From contig NZ_JAOQJD010000002.1 in assembly GCF_025566985.1 (NCBI RefSeq), forward strand, positions 1 through 64,000: a stretch of 64,000 bases of DNA, written 5' to 3'. Position numbers and translations under genes: made by a program. This document shows, in pieces, positions 58,301 to 64,000 of this stretch (its first letter is position 1; each line of letters starts with the position of its first letter). The notes below the pieces were generated by a model that was given only the letters and a program-made list of their open reading frames with translations, searched no databases and was not told the DNA's origin. This DNA comes from Aedoeadaptatus acetigenes. GTDB taxonomy: Bacteria > Bacillota > Clostridia > Tissierellales > Peptoniphilaceae.

Positions 58301-60162
58301 TCGCCTGTTCCTGTTGGGTCTTTCCCGGGGATCACCACTTTCGCATCCGGATTCACATAGTAATAAGTCTTTTGAGGATCTTGCGCCTTGGTGGTGGGAT
58401 CCAACGTAACCTTTACATAGCCGTCCGGTACATAGAAGGGTCTTTCCGATAAGGTCTTGGCTTCGTAAATGTTTTTTACGACCTTAATGGGAATGTCCAC
58501 GGTTTGGCTCGTGCCGTTTTTATGGGTGATTTTCGCCTTTACCGTTTCTACTCTTGTAGGTTCATCATTAGGATTATCTTTTTCTTTTAATTTTTCATAA
58601 AGATAATCTTTTAATGCATCGCCGGTAATAGCAGTGCCGCTGTCGTCTAAAATTTCAAGTTTATCGTCAGTCGCCAACGGTTGCGAATCACCCTTGGCGC
58701 CTTTAATCTTCACCTGTCCCTTGAGTTGTTCAAGTGTCGGAATAAAGTCGTTGACATAACCCGTGCCATCTTTGAAAGATTCTTTTACTTCAAGTTGCTC
58801 TACAACAATGTCGTTGTTGTCCCAAATGGCGTAAAGGGTTTTGGCTTCTTTAATGTTTTTAAAGAAGTCAGCCGTGACGGGAGTTGTTCCACCCTTCGTT
58901 TCCGACCAGCCCTTAAAAGTTTCGCGATCCTTCGTGGGATTTTCAGCCTTGTCCGTCAACGTGCCGTCGTATTCCACTTCCTTAACGATCTTTTGGTCTG
59001 CGCCGTCTTCGGTAATGGAAGCAAACTTCCCGCCATTAGCATCGAAAGTCACGGGGATGATCTCCGTCATGGTGAGCTTCCCGCCGTTAATGACGTCGTA
59101 CTCAAATTTATAGGAAAAAATCTTTTCGCCAAAGGTAATGCGCTGATTGTCCTCATCTAAAGTAAAGCTACTTATAGGATTTCCTTCCGCATCATCACCG
59201 ATATAGTCCTCTGCTACCTTTATCTCAGGCGTTTTCACTAAAGACGAAGAGGAATATTCCGTATAACCCGGATCTTCATAATCCGAGTTGTTGACAAAAT
59301 CATTGCGAATGATGATAGATCCCCCGTCTTTTGTGGAGAAGGGGAAGTAACCCGGGTACTCGTCGATCTTATTATCGAATTCCCCATTCACCGGCGGTCT
59401 TGCATTTTCAGCTAAACCGGTATGCCATTCGGAAACAAATTTCGTGGACGCCACTTGTTGAATGCTTAGGTCGATCACAATATTTGCTACATTTAATCCC
59501 GTTTCCGGATCTTTTTCAAAGCCGGCTGATCCGGGTGTTCCTGCAATACGATAGGTCAGCAGCTTTACCTTTTCCGATACATCTTGATCCAAATACGCAG
59601 AATAGGTGTATGCTTCCAATCCTTCTGAATATAATGGGATTCTAGCCGGCTCTCCTGTCCAGTCTGTCCAGCTATATTTCCCATCTCTACTCACTTCTAA
59701 TTCGTAAAAACGGCCAGTTTCTTTATTGTTAAGCCATTGTTTAAAAACGAGTTTCGCCTTTCCGAGATTGCCATTGGAATCTTTTCCAAAGACGCCTTCC
59801 CAGTCGAATTTTCCGCCGTCTAAACCTATTGTCTTGAAATCTGCAGATACTTTCCCTACAATTCTCGGCTTGTCTTTATCCGGAATGTCTTGTCCGGGGA
59901 GATACGGCGTGTTAAACGCCGTTGCTCCGGATTTTTTCTGTAGATGCTTTCTGCTATTTTCTGTCGCTTGTTTCTGGATGTCCAGAATAACTTTGTTCGT
60001 CAGTTTGGGATAATCTTTCCCGTCTACCTTTCCTACTTCAACAAGTTCCTTGTCCATTTTCGGATAAGGCAAGACTGCCTTCTCGGCACGGGCTGCGCCG
60101 GGTACAAGTACCTGCGCAACCATCAATAGTGCCAGAAGGAATGCTGTAGCTCTTTTTGTCAT
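52312..60162 (-). CDS. Giant SLH-anchored repeat protein with MucBP-like and Rib-like modules
   Basis: The protein has 2616 residues. Signal peptide (1-26), an N-terminal beta domain to about 370, then an InlB-type repeat (FDANGGKF...GWSE) near 385-450. A Rib-like module (ESFKDGTGYVNDF...IPIKVVKNIY) is at 457-567 and again at about 1790-1900. Two MucBP-like units (INIKYVDENGKEID and ISYLDLDGKPIAD) lie near 660-930. About fifteen units of ~70 residues run GYVxVxF...YYVNP...GYxFxxWD. Then a PNQ-repeat linker (about 2372-2390) and three SLH motifs (IGYPDGNFAPNRGMTRAEA, SGYPDGSFKPNKPITRAEF, SGYPDNTFRPEQAITRAEV) at 2400-2560. It binds the secondary wall polymer and projects a long stalk. GGAGG lies upstream; 9 bases separate it from the previous stop. 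Confidence 0.9.
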   Translation of the reverse strand: MTKRATAFLLALLMVAQVLVPGAARAEKAVLPYPKMDKELVEVGKVDGKDYPKLTNKVILDIQKQATENSRKHLQKKSGATAFNTPYLPGQDIPDKDKPRIVGKVSADFKTIGLDGGKFDWEGVFGKDSNGNLGKAKLVFKQWLNNKETGRFYELEVSRDGKYSWTDWTGEPARIPLYSEGLEAYTYSAYLDQDVSEKVKLLTYRIAGTPGSAGFEKDPETGLNVANIVIDLSIQQVASTKFVSEWHTGLAENARPPVNGEFDNKIDEYPGYFPFSTKDGGSIIIRNDFVNNSDYEDPGYTEYSSSSLVKTPEIKVAEDYIGDDAEGNPISSFTLDEDNQRITFGEKIFSYKFEYDVINGGKLTMTEIIPVTFDANGGKFASITEDGADQKIVKEVEYDGTLTDKAENPTKDRETFKGWSETKGGTTPVTADFFKNIKEAKTLYAIWDNNDIVVEQLEVKESFKDGTGYVNDFIPTLEQLKGQVKIKGAKGDSQPLATDDKLEILDDSGTAITGDALKDYLYEKLKEKDNPNDEPTRVETVKAKITHKNGTSQTVDIPIKVVKNIYEAKTLSERPFYVPDGYVKVTLDPTTKAQDPQKTYYYVNPDAKVVIPGKDPTGTGDNVFTKWLIKGTTDEYKLADKPRHMFTKDTTIEAQYEKEKQGTINIKYVDENGKEIDPKYHKDGVDYPETKEGKLGDYADDRDYPKPGPDFKGYIYSSRESIKGKKYKDPTDPDNLDIVTYKYYKKVTTDTPKNPYVYFPVIFDANGGEFKSDTVTQKTVYVYFDGDNATVEKVTFKEVKDEFDKAYSNPTKDGFDFKEWQNAKTDGTKPADDYEIQFKGWNWDADPVNGYVPETFYAHYAKASALISYLDLDGKPIADTFKIDGVEYPTEKEGTAGEAIEKNVYTAETAPKLIGYKFNRIELNPANSKYALDNKATIKIYYEKLPDVIPEKDGSGNPNEKPDGYVEVKFVPTDKAKDTTAKIFYVNPKKDVTIPIENPEAKATYTFKEWKMGAKADGAVYTPSTAQKFTEATTVITATYEETENIIPYDPSVPDPKVRPEGYVRVTFAAEKGLELTESKAYYVKANAGITLGNKDLVKPKYSEDTGYKFKEWDQEDTLKIEAADIVVIAKATKLDNVIPEKDGEGNPNTKPEGYKEVIFKIKDGDEAKGSIEGVTKFYVNPTEYVKITPPTTKANTGYEFGAWDKNATIPTVYDKDTTITGSFNGPKDVIPKTNPDGTENKQPAGYVKVTFVIHPENAGKIEAGESEVYYVIPNKYVTITPPKTSPSVGYKFRAWSPDPATPTKYTMPNTEVYGYFDKIGDFIPSTDKEGKPNSKPEGYVTVTFTDGKHGTITSGKKVYYVNPNANVNMSDLTFARNSNRPVVTPDVGYDFSHWSKQNDFVIKEDLVVTAMYTAHADVVPKDKPTGGENKKPDKYITVTFKTTDKAGSVEKVVYVNPEKAVELEGYAPKVNPITGYEFADWDRPIKEKIQYADNDVITAQFNEIGNVSKVEKPGYVKVEFKQGDHGTLTGDVNLWIKPGVKVTIPAPDVKPSVGYKFDKWDKDLTVKLEAKDSPYKITAGYTDRGNIIPQKNTDGSDRPDGYHIVTFKADANGSLSGTTVYYVKPNTDIDLTNTADAITKNPNVGYTEDGGTWDPVIVKKQFAEDATYTFNFKALDDVIEKIDENTKKPDGYVTVQVVPTDKATVETEKIYYVNPTKEVTIPFVKPTGKDVSVDASNPKAFTWNFTKWTSDEVPFRTWTDEIKAKFTNDTTVVTAQYEKSITDQGTVIADEITVHESFKEGDTGVNNFIEKEATVDQLKAALKVKGNSLPDDATVQFLDDDGNPLAGDALKNALYDKLKEKNGGNNPSRIETIKAKVTFKNGEVQTVDIPIKVIKNIYKANTNGEKPNYVPDTYVKVTVDPTTKAKDPQKYTYYVNPEAKVVIPGENPTGTGDNKFVKWTYDDNGVEKEYKLADKPRHQFGADTTITAQYVSDVIPQTGDKKPDTVPANFVEVKFVPTDNGTMEGPKTFWVNPKKAVTIPVKDPVGKQYFTFKEWKIGVNADGAVYNPSTPTKFTDVNGTTITATYTEAKNIIPYDPNEPITKPEGYVRVTFKADPGLKLTERKAYYVKKNAGITFGNAELVKPNYTEDTGYKFNEWDPKDDTIIVATDIVVTAKATELAPVIPEKDDKGNPNDKPEGYVTVTFEKGAHGTLEGKTVYYVNPKVAVVLEGVAPKVHPNAGYESAGWDISINQAIQYTVDTTITALYNNPSDISTKEIDGYVKVEFKSGEHGSLSGPTNYWVKPGAEVYLPSPWVTPNDGYRFDKWDRSLKVKFEANAPTYVITAQYEKQKPVDPTPELRPYPVPGDCNNTCEQPNQPNQPNQPNQPNQPNVGKDALNTTDHYQYLIGYPDGNFAPNRGMTRAEAATMFTRLLNERPVKWRHYNAGLSDIRPGDWYANTVGYAVQRGIVSGYPDGSFKPNKPITRAEFAAIASRFDALAQGNAISFSDLAPSHWGYNAIRSAATKGWISGYPDNTFRPEQAITRAEVTAITNRMLNRHADLYWIDAHPSEVIRFGDVKRSDWYFEPIMEATMGHDFIRDRDKKTEHWTGINGKSFI
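52991..53045 (-). repeat. Nine-base tandem repeat coding for a PNQ linker
   Basis: TTCGGTTG(A/G) is repeated six times, encoding Asn-Gln-Pro triplets between the stalk and the SLH anchor. Copy number is likely to vary between strains and can change linker length without a frameshift. Confidence 0.85.
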
Positions 60163-60171
60163 TTTTCCTCC

Positions 60172-63100
60172 TTATTGGACAATATACTTATACACGTCAG
60201 AATCGCCGTTGTCGTTAGTTGCCCAGAAGTTAATTTGATCGCCTTTTTTCAACGGCGAATCCAGTTTAAAGCCGCGTACCTCTTTAGTAACCCTCTTGCG
60301 GCCTTGTCTGACTGTGATTTGAACCATCGCATTGTCGTACACTTTGCTTTGTCCGCCACTAATCACTTCCAGCTTTCCGCTAGCGCCTGCTGTCAAATCT
60401 TCGATCTTTACTAAGTCCACACCGGGTGTCGGAACTTTAATGTGGATTTCCGGTCTTACCAGAAGTTTGTCGGAGATTACCGTATCTTTGGCAAAACTTC
60501 CCCTTATCTTCATGGTAACTTCATCGTTAAATAACCAGCCATTAAAATGATAGTTCTCATTTTTGTTGAATACCAACGGCGACGGAACGTCAACTACTTT
60601 GTTTTTTGCGACATAGTATTTTGTAATTCCATCCATATAGGCTTCATTATCGTCGACTACAAATTGAACGAGGACCATGCCTTCCGGTTTTTCTTTTTTG
60701 ATTTGATCTTCTTCTGTTACTTTCGAATCTACCGGTATTACATCTGCTTCAGGCTCGTATTGGGCGGTAAAGACTTTTTCCTTTTGACCTTCTTCAAGAT
60801 TCAGATCAAGTGCTTTGTCCCAGCCGCTGTTTTCTGCCTTTGCTTTGTAGTATTTTGCAGGGACGATACCCGGGACGACGAGGCCTTTGGCTTGTGCATC
60901 TGCAAAATTCAAGTCTTTCGCCACTTTGTAGGTGACTTTTTCTAGGTTTTCAGCTTGTCCTTCTTTGAGGGTTCCGTGGTCGCCTTTGAGGAAAGTAACT
61001 TTGATGAATTGTTCTTCGACCGGATCGCCATCGTTGATCTTTTGAACGGGTTCTTGCCATTGGGCAACTAAGACTTTGTCTGCGGTAATCGGTTTGGTGA
61101 AATCAAAGATGGCATCTTCACCTTTGTTCTTCCATCCCATAAAGACTTTTCCTTCTTGTATAGGACCATCTACCTCTTCGATAGTTTTGCCATGTTTAAC
61201 CTTAATGGAGTCTTTCGTTGTCTTACCGTCGATGGTACCTCCTGCCAAGTCAAACATTACGGTGTATTCTTTCGGCGTCCATTGGGCGGTGGCGGTGGTG
61301 TTTCCGTTTAAGGTCACTTCTTCGCCTGCTTTATAGATGGTTTCACCGATCTTCCAACCGTCAAAGACGTAGTTCGTCTTGCTTAATTTATCAGCATTTG
61401 CCAGAACGACTTTTCCACCGTAGGGTGCGGATTGAGTTGCAGGTACATCGCCTGTCGCTCCTTCCCCGGCCTTATAGGTTAGGGTGACGTTGTTCTTGGT
61501 GAACTTGGCTACGTGTTCACGGTCGCCCTTAATGGGATTGGTGTAGTCGATTTCTTCAACCCAGCCGGCGAATCCGTAATTATCACTAGCCTTCGCTTCG
61601 GGAACGACCAGTTCGTTCGAAGCACCCGTTGCCTTATCTTTGTCAACCAGCTTGATATTTGCTTCGGGGTTGACGTAGTAAGTTTTGTTGCCGCCAACTA
61701 CTTCGCCATTTTTTCCGGCGATAAATTTGACGGTGACGTAACCCTTGGGGATCTCTTGGTTCGGATCGTCGGTTTTTTCCACGATGTCGTCGGACTTGAC
61801 GAAGTTGAATTCGTAGGTCTTTTCCGCGGTGATCTTTTCGGCTTTAATTTCCGGACTCCAGGTTCCGCCATTTGCCGTGTAGCCGACGCTCGGGGTCTTC
61901 GTCACGGCTTTTGCCGAGTCGGTCATATCGACTTCCACTTCGGGGCTGACGTAGTAAACCAAATCGCCAGAAAGGGATCCGCCTGTGCCTGCCTTAAAGA
62001 TGACTTTGACGTAGTTGTCGAGGGCATCTTTCGGCTTTTGTCCGCCCGGTGCTTCGGGAATGATGTTTTTGTGAACTTCCACGGGGATGACGACAGGGTC
62101 TTTATCCGTTCCTTGGGTGGATCCATCTGTATAAGTGACAATCACTGTCGCTTTTTGTTCGCCCGGTTTCGACGGATCAGGTCTGTTAATCACTTGAATT
62201 GACTTAATCTCTTTGCCCTCTTGCGGGGTGATCTTTTCGATTAAATCTTTGTCTTCTATTTTCTTACCTTGAGGCGTATCCAACTTGGTGGTCTTCAAGG
62301 GCTCTTCAATTTTCTCGGGTAGAATGGATTTTTTATAGGCCGCTTCGATGACCGTTACTTTGTCGGTGTATTGGTTCTTCGCCAAATCAACTTTAACAGC
62401 CGGATCTACTTTCGTTAGACTTTCGTCTGTCTCGCCGGTTTGTACTTTTTGCCATTCTTTGAAGATGTAGTTGACATCTTTTTCTCCAAGACCGTCGAAA
62501 GTAAACTTTTGATTTTCTTTACCAACAGGATCTGTGGCCGGAATGGTTACTTCCTTCGTCGGGTTGACCCAGAAGATCTTTTCAAACTTGGTATCATCCG
62601 TCGCTTTGTCCGTGGTCTTGACGATAACTTTGACGTAGTTATCGGGGACTTTCGGTTTGTCTTCCCCTTGCTTTTGTTCTACGACATCTTTCGCATCGCT
62701 CGGACTGATCACTGTGTTTTCGGTAAACTTGTGACGTTTTTCGAAATCAAAGATTCCATTCTCTGCTTGTCCTTCGTTTTGTGCAGCTTTGTCTGCTGTC
62801 CAGTTGACAAAGGTGGACGATCCTTCTGTTTTCACTTCAGGGATTTCTACCCATGCATTTTTGTTTACATAGTAGATTTTGTCATCTTTGGCAGTAAAGT
62901 CTTTGCTTGCCTTGATTGTAACCTTGACGTAGTCGCCGGTTACGTCTTGCAGTCCGCCGTCTTTAGCGTCCTTGCCTTCGGCTTCTGTTAAGAAGAGAGG
63001 TTTGTCACCGGCTTTGTTCAATGCTTCGTAGACGTTTTTATAAACCGTGATGGGAATATTCAATTCTTGGGGATCTTTTCCGTCTTTGAAGGTGGCTTTC

Positions 63101-64000
63101 ACCGTAATGTTTACGGTGCGGACGACTTCGTCTTTGTCGGCTTTGTTTTGTTCACTGACCAATTTGAAGACATCTTCGTTTGTCTTTAATTCGTTGCCGT
63201 TTTCATCGAAAAATTCGATCGTCGTTCCGTCAGGAAGCGGCTTGACTTCGTCTTTTTCTCTCCACTCAAGTTGTTTCTTCAGATCTGCAATCGTCGGAGC
63301 AAAGTCATTGTCCCATTTGCCGTTCGGGTCTTTAAAGGATTCGGTGCGTACCATTCCCTTTGCCGTGAGGCCCGACCATTCGAAGTAGGCGGTAAATTCG
63401 TGAGCTTCGTTTATAATTGTGTTTTTGTTTAATAATGGTTTGTTGTCCCACTTTGTAAACTTCTTGCCATCGTCCGGGGTGATATAGTATTTGTTTTGAT
63501 CTGCCGTCTCGCCTTCTTCCAACAGTTTCGGTACGGGAAGCAGGTCGGACTTGAGCCCCTTAATGACGTCGTAGTGGAGCTTGGTGATATCTTTGCCTTG
63601 GGCATCTTTACCAAAGGATCCGCCCTTGTCTGCCTTAAAGGTTACTCTAACATATCCTTTTGGTGGATCAGGAATTTCTTGTCCCTCCGATGGAGTTGGT
63701 ATTTCAATTACTCTTACGTCCTTATAATAGAAGGTAATTTCATCTGACTTTGTGCCATTGATGCCTATAAATTCATTTGTTTCTTCGTTGACATCGAAGG
63801 AGAGTTGTTGTTGTGGTGCACTTGTTAAAACCCAACCCGGGATCGGTCTATAGTTTCTTGCGTCATAGTGACGGTTACCATTTACAACAAGTTCTTGCTC
63901 GATAATGGCTCCGTCTTTTTCGTTTGCTTCACCTTTAAATCTTTCATCTATATAGTTGACCTTGTATTCTCTTTGTCTGTATGGCCTGTAAAAGAATTTA
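60172..64000 (-). CDS. Giant repeat surface protein, 5' end beyond the window
   Basis: At least 1275 residues; the frame continues past the right edge, and the apparent TTG start at 63522 is not real because the in-frame protein goes on upstream (KGYVRVTFKADKGGSFGKD and so on). It carries the same modules as the downstream giant: ESFKDPNGKWDNDFAPT...IPITVYKNVY, several YYVNP/GYxFxxW units, two InlB-type repeats (GDVPATQSAPYGGKV and FDLAGGTIDGKTTKDSI). A short Ig-like C-terminal domain ends GDSDVYKYIVQ. No SLH and no LPxTG-like anchor is present at the end, so it must be retained by an N-terminal element or by binding to its partner. It is co-transcribed with the SLH giant. Confidence 0.88.
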   Translation of the reverse strand, partial: KFFYRPYRQREYKVNYIDERFKGEANEKDGAIIEQELVVNGNRHYDARNYRPIPGWVLTSAPQQQLSFDVNEETNEFIGINGTKSDEITFYYKDVRVIEIPTPSEGQEIPDPPKGYVRVTFKADKGGSFGKDAQGKDITKLHYDVIKGLKSDLLPVPKLLEEGETADQNKYYITPDDGKKFTKWDNKPLLNKNTIINEAHEFTAYFEWSGLTAKGMVRTESFKDPNGKWDNDFAPTIADLKKQLEWREKDEVKPLPDGTTIEFFDENGNELKTNEDVFKLVSEQNKADKDEVVRTVNITVKATFKDGKDPQELNIPITVYKNVYEALNKAGDKPLFLTEAEGKDAKDGGLQDVTGDYVKVTIKASKDFTAKDDKIYYVNKNAWVEIPEVKTEGSSTFVNWTADKAAQNEGQAENGIFDFEKRHKFTENTVISPSDAKDVVEQKQGEDKPKVPDNYVKVIVKTTDKATDDTKFEKIFWVNPTKEVTIPATDPVGKENQKFTFDGLGEKDVNYIFKEWQKVQTGETDESLTKVDPAVKVDLAKNQYTDKVTVIEAAYKKSILPEKIEEPLKTTKLDTPQGKKIEDKDLIEKITPQEGKEIKSIQVINRPDPSKPGEQKATVIVTYTDGSTQGTDKDPVVIPVEVHKNIIPEAPGGQKPKDALDNYVKVIFKAGTGGSLSGDLVYYVSPEVEVDMTDSAKAVTKTPSVGYTANGGTWSPEIKAEKITAEKTYEFNFVKSDDIVEKTDDPNQEIPKGYVTVKFIAGKNGEVVGGNKTYYVNPEANIKLVDKDKATGASNELVVPEAKASDNYGFAGWVEEIDYTNPIKGDREHVAKFTKNNVTLTYKAGEGATGDVPATQSAPYGGKVVLANADKLSKTNYVFDGWKIGETIYKAGEEVTLNGNTTATAQWTPKEYTVMFDLAGGTIDGKTTKDSIKVKHGKTIEEVDGPIQEGKVFMGWKNKGEDAIFDFTKPITADKVLVAQWQEPVQKINDGDPVEEQFIKVTFLKGDHGTLKEGQAENLEKVTYKVAKDLNFADAQAKGLVVPGIVPAKYYKAKAENSGWDKALDLNLEEGQKEKVFTAQYEPEADVIPVDSKVTEEDQIKKEKPEGMVLVQFVVDDNEAYMDGITKYYVAKNKVVDVPSPLVFNKNENYHFNGWLFNDEVTMKIRGSFAKDTVISDKLLVRPEIHIKVPTPGVDLVKIEDLTAGASGKLEVISGGQSKVYDNAMVQITVRQGRKRVTKEVRGFKLDSPLKKGDQINFWATNDNGDSDVYKYIVQ

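Noticed and set aside
60172..63522. Treating 63522 as the start of the upstream giant protein
   Set aside because: The codon there is TTG without a ribosome site, and the same frame continues with matching repeat units to the right edge.
1..64000. CRISPR array, rRNA, tRNA or prophage
   Set aside because: No regularly spaced direct repeats with spacers, no rRNA-like stretch, no tRNA cloverleaf and no phage structural genes were noticed; short repeats found are the dispersed family or in-gene linkers.

Overview
The window reads as chromosome of a Gram-positive, anaerobic, host-associated Firmicute. The evidence is SLH-domain surface proteins, a class C sortase/pilin locus, AGGAGG ribosome sites, a DnaD/DnaC primosome pair, an oleate hydratase and CoA-based short-chain acid metabolism. 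The combination of moderate GC, SLH anchoring and sortase pili suggests Peptoniphilaceae (Tissierellia, Peptoniphilus/Aedoeadaptatus-like). That placement is inference, not a database match. I saw no rRNA, tRNA or CRISPR array.

Layout. 0.5-2.8 kb: a polar amino-acid ABC operon (minus). 2.8-5.5 kb: a ClC antiporter overlapping an orphan branched-chain-type binding lipoprotein (plus). 5.5-7.8 kb: an SLH/papain-like protease gene cut in two by one in-frame TAA. 8.5-12 kb: an accessory patch with an AlbA-type protein, an XRE/ImmA/PIN cassette and a membrane protein. 12.4-14.7 kb: an IS1182-type transposase and an IS200-type element. 14.7-20 kb: MaoC hydratase, crotonase, fused CoA-transferase and GntP permease, with a divergent LysR regulator; they look like a hydroxyacid/crotonate uptake and interconversion operon. 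20-38.7 kb: the pilus locus, with a 12.3-kb tip adhesin gene, a major pilin, a minor pilin and three consecutive sortases, and a divergent TetR-type regulator. 39.8-41.6 kb: oleate hydratase. 42.2-44.8 kb: RelBE, a HEPN-motif singleton and a Panacea/toxin pair. 45-46.2 kb: a PLP aminotransferase. 47.1-49.4 kb: a copper-amine-oxidase-N-type protein and an SLH-CAP protein. 49.7-52.2 kb: GNAT-DnaD-DnaC. 52.3 kb to the right edge: two giant repeat-rich surface proteins in one operon, the upstream one cut by the window end.

The gene-free stretches (1-450, 8.1-8.35, 12.15-12.35, 41.6-42.1, 46.4-47.0 and 49.5-49.7 kb) are not empty. They hold a mosaic family of dispersed, strongly hairpin-forming intergenic repeats whose modules recur in different orders and orientations. 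These include a 131-bp near-identical inverted pair, a 70-bp identical pair, an 83-bp local duplication, and a module with a conserved flank and a different palindrome at each site. This family, the new-looking repeated domain of the 4086-residue adhesin, and the terminator that overlaps the GNAT start site are the most unusual things here.

Start codons were moved from the longest open frame wherever a ribosome site or gene overlap favoured a shorter start; each case is stated. Hand-counted positions of short sites may be off by one or two bases.
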